In this document: positions 10,236 through 20,659 of the stretch, in pieces
Position numbering within the stretch: position 1 is the first letter of the stretch
Layout: each line of letters begins with the position of its first letter
DNA from: Hanleya hanleyi
Lineage: Eukaryota > Mollusca > Polyplacophora > Lepidopleurida > Hanleyidae
Direction: 5' to 3'
DNA: 64,000 nucleotides
Assembly: GCA_036873755.1 (NCBI GenBank)
Contig: JAVTVY010033733.1
Location: 62,001 to 126,000 of the forward strand
The notes under the pieces: generated by a model
What the model was told of the DNA's origin: nothing
Databases searched by the model: none
Seen by the model: the letters and a program-made list of their open reading frames with translations, nothing else
Made by a program: the position numbers and the translations under genes

Positions 10236-11929
10236 TTATGGGATGGTTGCACTGGAGATGCCAGGTACTTGCTCCAGACAGGCGAAATGTGTTGTACACT
10301 TATATGGATTAGGTAAGTATAATCGGATATGACCCCATAACGCGCAAAATATTAGGTACTTATGATGCGATTTTGTTCAGCTGGCCCAGCGATTGAATGA
10401 AGCATGACCATCCCATATATTAGCGTGATCGGAGGTAATAATGGAGTGTTGAAAATTGATCGGAGGGTGAGTGGGGGGGAGGGGGCGGTGCATTTCATGA
10501 GGTGAGTACCAAGATGTTTTTTTTCTTGTGGTTCGAGAGGCGGAAGCTTACTTTTCTTACTTTGGCCCAATCGGAGGCTGGGCGGCGGGGGGGCTTATTT
10601 TTTTGCCAACTTAATTGGGGGGAGGGACTTTTTTGTGCCTCAAGCGCATTCCCAGGAGGGCTTCTAGGGGCTCGACCACAGGTATTGGCAACAGTTAGGG
10701 ACAACCTCCCTCTAGAAATAATAATACATGAAATATTAGTAAGGTTATCCCCAACTGTCTAATGGAGTGACTCAATAGGCTGCCGTGTTGATTTGTAGGC
10801 TATATACCATTAAATAAATACAACTGTATTGACTTCTGTGAAGTTGCTTCTTCATTATTATTATTATTATTCTCAGTTACGGAAGGGGGGTGGGAGGGAT
10901 CTTGAGTTGTTTAAGGCCTCAGTTGGGGGGTTAGAATTTTTTTAGGACTCCGCAAGTGGGGGAGGGGGGCAATAACTTTGTGAAGATCACTTGAGGGGGG
11001 TTGTCACTTTTTAATCTATATTTTTTTCTATGCAAAACACACTCCGATAAATTTTGATCGGCCCCTAATCCTAACTACTAGGCTGCATAACCGCTAAATA
11101 AAATGTCTCGATTCATTACACCCTAAACCATGTAAACCTAATCTTTGTGAAGATGAGAATGTTTCCGTCTTCCTTCAGGCGATTAAGCATGCGTCCCAGG
11201 GGGACTAGTTAGGGTGGGAGAAAAGCAAAATAATGTGTACAAGCGCACATAGCCTGAAATTTTAAGGGATGATCAATGACAAAGTGTTTTTTTTTCGCCT
11301 TGTAGCACTTGAATTAATCTTCATTCCGAAGATTCAGTTAGGGAATGAGTTCGGTATAGTTCCTTTAACGTTGCTGTAAATGTAAATTGCTCATCGACTA
11401 CATCCAAGATAAACCGCCAGAAATATTCAGCAAATAGCAAATAAAATGCCGTCGTCGCTGCAGTGGTGTCAAAATGAACTCGAGTAATCAAGACAAAGAC
11501 AAGTTCAGATGTATCAGGCTTCCAGCTTCCATTTACTGCTTGATATCCTTTGGACTATTATCTGTCTTGGCAAGATCAGAGGAAATTCACTGGAAATTGT
11601 TCAAAATCTCTAGTCTAGTGCGTCTTATATAAAACTTACCTGTTTAAATATTAGGAAGCAATTACATGCATTTGTACAAACTCACCGTTGTTACCTTCCC
11701 CAGATCACCGTGTACCGACATAATAGTTGTTACAACAACAATGTGTATACAGAAAGGCTTTCACCGAAAAACGAGCATTCTTATCAGCTGCCGATTTATT
11801 TACGTGGGGCTCCGCCTGATAAATCGAACCCTTTTAAGGTCGCAATTCATCAAGGGATGGCAGAATTATACCAACATTGCAGTCTACACACAAATTTCAA
11901 CTTTTTGGCAAGATATATCGGATACATAA
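10236..11929. other. G-run-rich intergenic DNA, no gene seen
   Basis: Between about 10440 and 11010 the plus strand has many runs of 4-8 G separated by T-rich spacers (for example near 10475, 10590, 10885, 10925 and 10960-10970). A short ATT microsatellite lies near 10855-10870. The rest has no open frame with recognisable content. Confidence 0.5.
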
Positions 11930-12690
11930 GCTCGTACGCAATATATGAGGGTCAGACGAGGGTTAGTTTTGGAGATAGAGGGTTGGGCGTGGTGCCCGGA
12001 GGTGGGGACATACTCCCGATGGTAGTGTAAGCTCCTGGAATATATGAGGGTATGTGGTCGGGCGAGGCTTAATTTAGGAGATAGAGGATGGGGCTTGGTG
12101 CCCAGAGAGTAGGGGCATGTTCCCGAGGGTAATGGATGGGTTGAATGAGTGCAGCATGGTGTAATCTCCGGCAATATATGAGGGTATAGGGGTCGAACGA
12201 GGCTTAGCTTAGGAGATAAAGGATATGGTGCAAGCATGGTGCAAGCTCCAGGAATATATAGGGTAGAGGGTCGGGCGAGGCATAGTTTAGGAGATAGAGG
12301 GTGGCGCTTGGTGCCCTGGGGTGGAGATATGTTCCAGAGGGTAGTGGATAGGTTGAATAAATGCAGCATCATGTAAGCTTCAGGAATATACCAGGGTAGT
12401 GGGTCGGACAAGGCTTAGTTTAGGAGATAGAGGGTGGGGCTTGGTGCCCCTTAGTGGGGACATGTTCCCGAGGGTGGTGGGTGTTTTGAATAAGTGTAAC
12501 ACGGTGTAAGCTCCAGGAATATATGAGGGTAGGGGGTTTGACGGGGCTTGGATTATGAGATAGAAGACGAGTCTTGGTGCCCCGGGGGTGGGGACATGTT
12601 CTCGACGGTAGTGGTTGGGTTGACTAAGAGCAGAGTGGGGTAATCTTCCAGAATATATCAGGGTTCGGGGGCAGGACTTAATTCCGGACA
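11930..12690. repeat. Minisatellite, unit about 133 bp
   Basis: The phrase (G)AATATATGAGGGT recurs near 11940, 12037, 12170, 12250, 12382, 12514 and 12650. The spacing is mostly 132-136 bases, with some shortened units. Units also share TTAGGAGATAGAGG and a G-rich GGTGGGGACATGTTC-type stretch. Long frames on the minus strand here are by-products of the repeat. The same family recurs in reverse orientation at about 57600-58470. Confidence 0.8.
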
Positions 12691-12696
12691 CATACA

Positions 12697-13080
12697 CAGC
12701 AAAAATAGCGTCAGTACTGTTTCAGTACATTTCTACCAAAGTACTGAAACAGTACTGAAATATAACTGCACTGAACCAGTACTGATATATAACAGTACTG
12801 TTTCAGTACTGAAACAGTACTGAGATATTACAGTACTGATTCAGTACTGAAATCGAACAGTACAGTAACAGTACTGAAATATAACAGTACTGTTTTCAGT
12901 ACTGAAATTATTCAGCACTTTATCAGTACTGTACTATTTCAGTACTGTATCACTTAAATATTAAAGTACAGTTTCAGTACTGTTTCAGTACTGAAAATTT
13001 TCAGCACATTTTCAGTACTGTATTATTTCAGTACTGTATCAGTACTGTAAAATTTCAGTACTGTAACAGTACTGAAATAT
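12697..13080. repeat. Palindromic array element built on CAGTACTG, copy 1
   Basis: About 20 exact copies of the 8 bp palindrome CAGTACTG, plus variants, are joined by AAA/TTT or by 7-8 base AT spacers such as AAATATAA. The left end, CACAGCAAAAATAGC then GTCAGTACTGTTTCAG and CATTTCTACCAAAGTACTG, is the exact reverse complement of the right end of the element at 31404-31665. Conserved ends argue for one mobile or template-spread element rather than a random microsatellite. Confidence 0.8.
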
Positions 13081-14689
13081 CACGGAAGTAAAACATAGTT
13101 CAATGCTATATATCATAGCGTGTTTCCCATGAGTGTTTTCCGAATGGAGTTTGATAGAAACAACTTTGCATCATGGGATATGTTCCAATTTTAGAACATT
13201 TGATTGGTCAATTCAAATTTTAAATGGAATCTGTCATATTCATGGTCTGTTCTAAGGAAAATGGAAGAAAATTCAACCAATCACAGAGTTTTTGTGAATG
13301 TTCATTGCCTCAGAAAATCATATTTTCTAGTCAAGAATAGCAGCGTGGTTCAGATGGATTTCATCCCTTCGTTTACAAATGGATAACAAAATAAAATGAC
13401 ATGAGACATTGTGTTGTTGATCTTTGACCTGTCACAGTAACATCATCGCTCACTCAGAACTTGAAATTTATGAAAGCTAGGGATGTGTGAGATGACCTTC
13501 CATCTTCGGGTGACATGTAAGAATGAATCGAGGCCACTTCCTGATGACCTGATGTAACATTATTGTGCACATGTGCAAGATGTGTACACACAAATCCTAC
13601 ACCTTTCCCCTTGGACAGTTTTGAACGGCAATGATCTGATTGGCTAGTGCAAAATGGGTAGTGTACTAGTTTCATCACACTTTACTGTAGTGTACGAGTC
13701 TAAAAGATTCAAGCAGTCCATATCAACTCTTTCATTTTATACCACTTTATTGTATTCACTGTCCATTGAATTTACATGCTGATATTTGCAAAATCATACA
13801 TAATTCAATTCATTTGAATGCATGTGTTAAACAATCAATCGTTAAAAGAGTACGTTCCATCACAGTAATAAACGACATGGTAGATATATCAACTGATAAT
13901 AGAAAGAGAACCAAGTACAACTGATACTAGGAAGAGAACCAAGTATGTTTCCAGGATGATTGGAATGATCCGTCCTTGGCAGCCATGATCATGATGATGA
14001 TGAACTGGAGAGCATATATAATTAATGTACAATAACCAGTGATAATGATAGTAATATTTGTTGTGGAGATAAAAATGTCCGAGTTTATCAATGCGCACAA
14101 GTGTTTTATATGCACTATAGTCTATAGATATCTCATTCTCAATTGTCTCCCATGATTCTTTCCTGAGCAGAGAGGATTGGTCAGCACTGTTGAAGGAGCA
14201 TGACGACTTTCATGTTCTGATTTAATCACATTGCCTGGTATTACTATCTGAAAGACAAAAGAAATTATGAAACTGTTACGCTAGTAACATAAGACCAGTT
14301 CGGCTTTATTTATGCTACATAAATTGGTAATTCTTTCAAAAATACTGATGATGAAATGCTGAAAAAAATGAGTCTAGGGGCACAATAAATTCTTACATAT
14401 ATGCAAAATATTTAGATTTTTTTACCACCCCCCTCCCCCAACATTCCCCTACAACTAAAAATCTAAAGTTTGTTTTAGCCACCCCCTTCCCTTCTGTACA
14501 TAACACTTCAATGCCCCCTCATTGGAAGTTTATACTCCTGTTTAACATATAATATATTTCCAGTCAACTTCCAAAAAGACTCAGAAACAAATAAATGAAA
14601 TCCTGCAGGACAATGTATAATATGTCAGAAGTAGTGGGAAAATGAATACTTTGAGCCACAGGAGCAGGGAAGGGGTTTAGATAGGAGGG
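13081..14689. other. No recognisable gene; C-rich patch
   Basis: I see no coding signal. A short duplicated phrase, AAGAGAACCAAGTA, occurs near 13905 and 13935. A C-rich stretch with runs of 4-7 C lies at 14418-14520. Confidence 0.4.
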
Positions 14690-14860
14690 AGATTTAAAGG
14701 AGGAAGAGGTGGGTCAGAGGAGGTCGAGGAATAGACTCGGTCAGATGAGGAGGATGAGAAGGAGAGGGCAGCACCAGAGGTGTAGGAAAGAGCAGGTTCA
14801 GAGGAGGAGGATAGGGTAGGGTCAGACGAGGAGGAAAGGGCAGGGTAAGGCCAAAAAGAA
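14690..14860. repeat. Purine-rich degenerate minisatellite
   Basis: Variants of GGTCAGAGGAGGA recur about every 25-60 bases on a strongly purine-biased plus strand. The open frame on the minus strand (Pro/Leu-rich) comes from this bias. Confidence 0.55.
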
Positions 14861-15358
14861 ATATATGTCTGTTTTTGGTTACCCGACCGAGTCTAAATAA
14901 ATTGTGCGAGTCTAAAAACAATTTCAGCAAATTCCACGAAATCATGACCAAGATCCCATTTTATGGCAATAAAAACAACATGAATTCCAGGCAAGCACCT
15001 GAAAGGTGCATGGACCTCTCAGCCCGATTTTTTAGTCAAGTAGGATATGGTTTGTGTGATTTATGTACGATACCATATATAATAAACTTCACATCTGTGT
15101 GCTGGGATTACAGCATGCATGAAAGTGTAGCTTTATCAGTGGCAAGGGAAGATTATGCAAATGCACAAGTGTGATAACAGGTTATTGACATAGACACAGT
15201 GATTGACATATAGGCCAACCCTTATCATTTTGGGGGGGGGGGGGGAAGCTGGAGGTATGAAAACTGAATCAAAATTGAGCCAGGCTATTAAGTGGGCTCT
15301 CCTAATCTTATGTGTTTGTCATTTTCTTCTTTCATCTTCCGCTTCCGCTCACTTTTTG
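14861..15358. other. No recognisable gene; poly-G tract
   Basis: A weak open frame at 14875-15174 has no family match I know. A run of about 15 G lies at 15231-15245. Confidence 0.35.
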
Positions 15359-15885
15359 TTTCCATCGGATAACTTTTAAATGACTTTGTCAATCAACTTC
15401 AAATTTATGGTGGACATTGATCCTGCCTAGGATAAGACACCTATTGTTTTTCAGCGGATGTGCGAAACTGGGAACTAGTGGGGTTTTATCGACAAATCTT
15501 GTTACATGTATATGCAAATTTCCCATTTGTTCAATCTTTTCCGTCGGATAGCTTCTGAATGCCTTCGTCAATCAACTTCTCATTTGTGGTTTATATTGCT
15601 CCTGTCTAGGGGAAAACACCTGTTGTTATTAACCTCTGCCCGAAACTGGATACTTGTGTTTTATCTACGTTTGTTATTATATGCAAATCTCCTAACATGC
15701 AAAGTTCCCTTCTGTTCAATCTTTTTCGTCGGACAGCTTCTGAATGCCTTCGTCAATCAACTTTAATTTGTTGTTCCTATTGCTTCTGTCTAGGGGAAGA
15801 AACCTATTGCTTTTAAGCTCTGTCCGAGACTGGATATTTGTGTTTTATCTACATTTTCTGTTATATACAAATTTTCTATCTGGAC
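15359..15885 (+). repeat. Tandem array, three diverged units of about 180 bp
   Basis: Units start near 15359, 15538 and 15721. Each begins TTTCCRTCGGATARCTT and runs through TCAATCAACTT, CCTGTCTAGG and a TTTTATCTAC stretch to TATGCAAATTT. Open frames inside follow the repeat and are not taken as genes. Confidence 0.75.
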
Positions 15886-16783
15886 CGTGCATACATGGTG
15901 AGTGGCTGTCTCTGTTTGGGTTCCAATTCCATATTCTCATTTGCATAGATAGCACATCAGTGATTGGTTCACAGTTATGACTGTCAAAATAGTCTTGACA
16001 CCATTTGCAACTAAAGTAACTAAACACCCTATGTTTGACCCTAGGGATCAAATATTTGACCCGAAAGATCAACTAGATACATATAGAAATGCTGAAGAAA
16101 TTGACCTGCTCTGCATCTGGTTCAGACAGTACAAGAGTTCTTACACCACAAGAAAGAGTTTTGAAGCTTCCTGTGTTTTTAATGTTCATGTATAGTTTCA
16201 AGGTTAACTGCAAAGGTTTTTCGATATGCAATACATGTATCTTCTTCGTAAGTTGCGATGCTGTTGAAAAAATCACCTGACGAGTTATTTTGAATTTGAG
16301 GAGCGTATTTTGCTCTAAATTTGCAAATATAAATCTGCTGTTCGAAATCAAAATGAAAAAAACCATCGCTTATCTTTCCCTGATTTACCAACATTTGGTG
16401 CTGTTCGTAACGTCAGTTGTGCTTTAGGCGAACGTCAGAAAACTGTCAAAGTTGAGAGAAAATATGTCGGAAATGGAAAGAGACGAATCGACCGAATGTT
16501 TGATTACTCTTTCAGTTTAGAGTACTGGTACAGGAACATCCACAGAGCAGCGACAGTGATGTAAACGATAATGTGGATGACTGTGCAAACTGAAGAAGTC
16601 GCTTTTCCATATCAACATGATACGCTGCATGGTACATGTACTTGCAGTTGCAATGGTCAGTTGCATACACATTTTGATCAAGATCAGATTTCCGTTTGTA
16701 TACAACCAGCTTGTTTCTCAGCATCGAGATCTAACTTGAATTTAAGGTTTTTGTTTGAAAAATATCAGCTTCATTAGGTCTAC
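15886..16783. other. No recognisable feature
   Basis: The stretch holds only short frames, with no motif, repeat or splice-framed exon that I can support. Confidence 0.4.
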
Positions 16784-16869
16784 CATCACATATTCCCTTA
16801 CCGAAATCTGCAGGTTGCGGCAAGCTGGCCGCAACCTGATCAGTGTGCCAGAACTGTTGGGGAGAGTAT

Positions 16870-17065
16870 GCCGCTAGCGGCAGTCTCAATTGGTGATTCC
16901 ACAGTGTGCCGGTACTGGCAAACAGTATGCGGAGAGTGCGCCAGAAGAAGATAAAAGTGTGCCGCTAGCGGCGCACAGTGCGCAGACAGTGTGCCAGAGC
17001 CAAACTGTGGGCCGCTAGCGGCGCACAGTGCGCCGAGAGTGTGCCGGAATCAGAGTATGCCGCTA
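16870..17065. repeat. GCCGCTAGCGGC palindromes near the left end
   Basis: The 12 bp palindrome occurs at 16870-16881, 16961-16972 and 17011-17022, with a decayed fourth near 17055. The last two exact copies are followed by GCACAGTGCG. They sit in a run of GTGCCAGA/GTGCGCC phrases also found at 17776-17985 and 20080-20225, so they are subterminal repeats of the element. Confidence 0.7.
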
Positions 17066-17775
17066 CCGACACACTCTGTATGGAATGGGCTGCACTGAAG
17101 ATTTGCCAGCTGTTATTAGTTAACCCAGTTAACTTTTGACCCCTAATTTTCAATCTGGATAAGAAACTATCCAAACTGTACCAGTGTAGGAATACACAGA
17201 AGGAACTATACAAAATTTGTGTACCACACTGTACCACATAGTTGAAGTTATAGTTATTAGGGGAATGTTCTCAGAATGAACAATTAATTCCGAGACAAAA
17301 TTTCATTGTAGGACTCTAATGTACCTAGTACTAACCTTTCCTATCATTGGACTACTTTTGGTGCACATGAATACATATGTAATTCGGTTCAGGACTTTCA
17401 AATCTGGCAGTTGGTGAGAATGGTGGGAGAATATGTTTGCAACCATGAGGAGTTGATCCTGCTAACTTAGGCCTGCATAATTTTTACTATTTCCTGGTCA
17501 TACATGATACAGATTTGTGTGGTAAGTCTGTTTGAATGCAAAGTAACAGTTTGATTATGGTTTAGGCCAGTCCAGTAATTTTGTAGACAAGTTGTAGTTT
17601 TCTCTGCCATGTTGATCATTGTGTTCTTTCATTCATTCATTGTCTGTTTAGATTTCATTGCATGACAGATCTTATGTACAACAGTTTGAGTGGAGTGATT
17701 TGTACCATTCATGTGGAGGTCAGGATGATGTCATTCTGACCACCACCATGAAAATATTGATAAGCCCAGAAGTTA

Positions 17776-17985
17776 TTGGAAGAGTGCGCCGGAAGGCTGC
17801 CAGAAGAGTGCGCGGTGAGGTTGCCGGAAGAGTGTGTGGTGAGGTTGCTGGAAGAGTGCGCGGTGAGGTTGCCGGAAGAGTGCGCGGTGAGGTTGCCGGA
17901 AGAGTGCGCGGTGAGGTTGCCGGAAGAGTGCGCCAGAAGATTGCCGGAAGAGTGTGCCGGAAGAGTGTGCCGGAAGGCTGCCGGA
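17776..17985. repeat. 24 bp tandem repeat
   Basis: About eight units of GGAAGAGTGCGCGGTGAGGT plus TGCC, with single-base variants. The unit is a multiple of three, so several frames are open on both strands as periodic peptides. I regard these as artefacts of the repeat. Confidence 0.85.
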
Positions 17986-18214
17986 ATACATAACAGCCAT
18001 TCCAAGCTAACTGTGCATCATACTTATTTTTTCAAATTTACCCAAGAATTGTTTAAAGCAGCTTATCAGATACCTATATGGTCAGGGTTACTGGATATGA
18101 AATATCTTTGAGATTGTTCAGTTTATTGAGGTCACAGAGCTTTTTAAAGACATGCATTGTTGCAGCCTCATCACTGAGGTCACTGTGGTACAATTCTGCC
18201 AGATGAAATTTTCC

Positions 18215-18600
18215 ACAGAGAACTAGTTCAATCTCACTGACCTACTTGGCAATAAATAGGGTAGTGGCCACTCTGTTGCACCAGAGTGCTATATTACTGT
18301 CAGATGTTACAAGCTGCTCGAGCTGGCTGCATGTATTCCACCTCATTTTGGTGTCACGGGAGTCACAAAAGTGAGTCTAATTGTTTTGTTCTCTAAGACC
18401 TATCTCATCCACAGATAAACAGTTTATGTTTATAAATCATCTATTATAACTTCAACTAAAACCTGGTTAATATTAAATCTAAGTGTATTATATTTGCTAG
18501 AAAATCTTCTTAAAAGGCTGTCACGGGAGTCACAGTTTCTTTGTCACGGGAGTCACACTGTACAGGCTTTGCCATCTAGCAAACTAATTAATGTGTTAAT
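18215..18600. repeat. Left arm of a ~390 bp imperfect inverted repeat
   Basis: This matches the reverse complement of about 19050-19400. Shared pieces in order include GAACTAGTTCAATCTCACTG, AGTGGCCACTC, CAAGCTGCTCGAGCTG, GTGTCACGGGAGTCACA, ACCTATCTCATCCACAGATA, TCTTCTTAAAAGGCTGTCA and TTAATTAATG-like AT sequence. The pair encloses a 122-residue frame at 18660-19028. Confidence 0.75.
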
Positions 18601-18659
18601 TTTGTTTTTTTTGCACATCGGTTATTTTATTATTACTTTCTTCATATAGTTGATCCAAA

Positions 18660-19028
18660 ATGCCACTAGTAACTACAGAAAGGCAGAGAAAGAGGAGGGA
18701 GAAGTTAAAATCAAACCATGCTGCATTTGCTGTTTATAAACAAAAGTGTAGACAGTACTTGATTCAGCTGAATAAGTATAAGGCAACAAAGAGAAGGGAA
18801 TTCACAAAATTAATTGAAGATAAAGCAAAACATCTAGAGAAGAAAAGGCTGTTTGACAGGGATCAACAGTGGAAATGCAGAGAAAAGAAACGGTTACTAT
18901 CAACTCCCACTAGTGAAAATAGTTCAAGAGCATATTTAGCAAAGCATTCCTTGATTAGGGCTACCAACCGGGAGAAGAGTCCAATTTTGAAGTTAGGATT
19001 TTCTTCCTTGAATAAAGTAATAATATAG
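18660..19028 (+). CDS. Small basic protein, RQRKRREKLKS-type N-terminal module
   Basis: The frame opens with an ATG just after a possible acceptor (CATATAG at 18645-18651) and gives 122 residues. It starts MPLVTTERQRKRREKLKS, then KQKCRQYLIQLNKYKATKRREF, and is strongly Lys/Arg-rich to about residue 85. A Ser-rich stretch with SSRAYLAKHSLIRATNREKSP follows. The pattern (R-Y-R-E-K-x-K, then a SxQSLxRA-type segment and a SP step) resembles the N-terminus of a large uncharacterised invertebrate and fish protein family from memory, which is much longer. This would be its first exon or a captured fragment. It lies exactly between two ~390 bp inverted arms inside a TIR element. Confidence 0.5.
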   Translation: MPLVTTERQRKRREKLKSNHAAFAVYKQKCRQYLIQLNKYKATKRREFTKLIEDKAKHLEKKRLFDRDQQWKCREKKRLLSTPTSENSSRAYLAKHSLIRATNREKSPILKLGFSSLNKVII

Positions 19029-19049
19029 TAACAGATGTGCAGAAAAATA

Positions 19050-19400
19050 AATTAAAACATTAATTAGTTTGCTGGATAACAAAGCCAGTGCAGTGCGACT
19101 CCCATGACAAAGAAACTATGACTCCCTTGACAGCCTTTTAAGAAGATTTTCTACCAAATATACATGTAATACAGTTAGGTTATGATAGATGATTTAAAAA
19201 CATAAACTGTTTATCTGTGGATGAGATAGGTCTTGGAGAACAAACAACTATACTCACATTTGTGACTCCCGTGACATCAAAATGCAGATATGCAGACAGC
19301 TCGAGCAGCTTGTAACATGACATTGTAGCACTGCTGCAACGGAGTGGCCACTAACATATTTTTTGCTAAGTATGTCAGTGTGATTGAACTAGTTCTGAAC
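19050..19400. repeat. Right arm of the ~390 bp imperfect inverted repeat
   Basis: Reverse complement of 18215-18600, with similar divergence along its length. Together with the left arm it can fold the small gene into a loop of about 450 bases. Confidence 0.75.
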
Positions 19401-20261
19401 TGTATTTCTGAAACAGACACCAATCCCGGATGGAAACTAACTCTACAGTTTGAATTCAGTATCGAGTTGTGTTTTGGTTTTTAATTGATCTTTTTACGAG
19501 GAACTGGGCAAATGTTAGCTGTATGAAAGAGACCTAACCTTGTGCTTCAACTGATCTGGATTTGTATTATTTCTGTTTTCTTATGAATAAAATAATGTAA
19601 GAAATATTTTATGTAAGTTGTTTCATGATAAAGGTGCTACTTGTCACGGGAGTCACATTTTTCTGTCACGGGAGTCACGCAATTTCATTGATCTGTAAGA
19701 CCATGCGGTTCTTCTTTGTTTATAAATTTAATTTATTTATAAATCTTGAAACCTTCAAGTAGATTACAGTGTGGACCAACGCCGCATATCTTATCTGGAA
19801 GGCTACAACAAGAACAAAATGGGAAGGCAGTCAATCTTTTTTTGATCGCAGCTGTCACGGGAGTCACGTTTTTCTTTTTCAATTTTTTCTTTGAAGTTGT
19901 AACTGAATTGGAATTTTTTATTATTCAAAATAGTGACCGCTCATTACTCTCTAGAATAAGTAAATAACACTGCATATTAGTTTTAGAATTTGGAAGCTAC
20001 AGCATTAAACAAGCGAATAAATGAGTAGCGATGTCACGGGAGTCACCATGGAATGGCTGATAAGCAGTTTGCGGCCAGCTTGCCGCAATCTGTATAGTGT
20101 GCCGGAAAGTTCATTTGCATGTGAAAAACTCTGTTGCGGCAAGGTTGCCGCAAACTCTCTGGCACACTGTGTGCGGTGAGGTTGCCAGAAAGTTTGCGGC
20201 AAGCTTGCCGCAACCAGTGTGCCAGAAGAATATTATTTCGGTAAGGGTTAACATCACATAT

Positions 20262-20655
20262 CCTTTGGAGTTCATAACGAGTATCAGGTGTCCATAAAGG
20301 ATATGTGATATTTGGGAAAAACATCTTTGCCTGTGACAGTAATAAAGCAGATTTGTCCTGTTTGGGCACGGCACGAAACATCACATGCAGTTGCCTGGCA
20401 TGTTTGATACTGGATGGTAGATGTCTGCATGTATATTCAATAAATTATGAAAATTATGACCTCTTTTTCTATGTCATAGAGGTCAGCGTATGGTAGAAAA
20501 TTAAAACTGTAGTAACTCGGCTTGACATCAAAGGTAATGACTTTATTTGAGTCAAAATGAAAGAGAAAAACATTTAGGAAATAAATCTATTTCAATAAAA
20601 AAAAATTATTGAAAATATATGCAGACATGTACCATCCAATATCCCACAGAGATAG
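20262..20655. other. No recognisable gene; short inverted repeat
   Basis: ATCACATATCC near 20254 recurs inverted as GGATATGTGAT near 20299. Otherwise nothing is recognisable. Confidence 0.4.
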
Positions 20656-20659
20656 AGAT

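Larger units (their letters stand above)
18352..20046. repeat. Dispersed 15-mer TGTCACGGGAGTCAC, about ten sites
   Basis: Exact plus-strand copies are at 18352-18366, 18519-18533, 18542-18556, 19642-19656, 19664-19678, 19853-19867 and 20032-20046. An exact minus-strand copy is at 19262-19276, and near-exact ones are at about 19095-19109 and 19120-19132. Inside the motif GTCAC occurs twice in direct order around GGGA. Two pairs are spaced 22-23 bases apart. I know no published element with this motif. Confidence 0.85.
16795..20247. mobile_element. 3.45 kb TIR element, piggyBac-like ends, heavily structured
   Basis: The ends are 13 bp perfect inverted repeats, CCCTTACCGAAAT at 16795-16807 and its complement at 20235-20247. 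TTAA follows on the right (20248-20251); the left has TATT. CATCACATAT flanks both sides (16784-16793 and 20252-20261), so the target duplication is either TTAA with a damaged left copy or this 10-mer. Just inside both ends are dyads around GCAAGCTGGCCGC or GCAAGCTTGCCGC, and phrases such as GTGTGCCAGAA. The inside holds GCCGCTAGCGGC palindromes, a 24 bp array, an inverted repeat with a small gene, and a recurrent 15-mer. No piggyBac transposase is visible. Confidence 0.55.

Noticed and set aside
11884..12697. Pro/Leu-rich minus-strand frames
   Set aside because: By-products of the ~133 bp minisatellite.
17658..18111. Periodic RVRGEVAG-type and similar frames
   Set aside because: Produced by a 24 bp tandem repeat that keeps several frames open on both strands.
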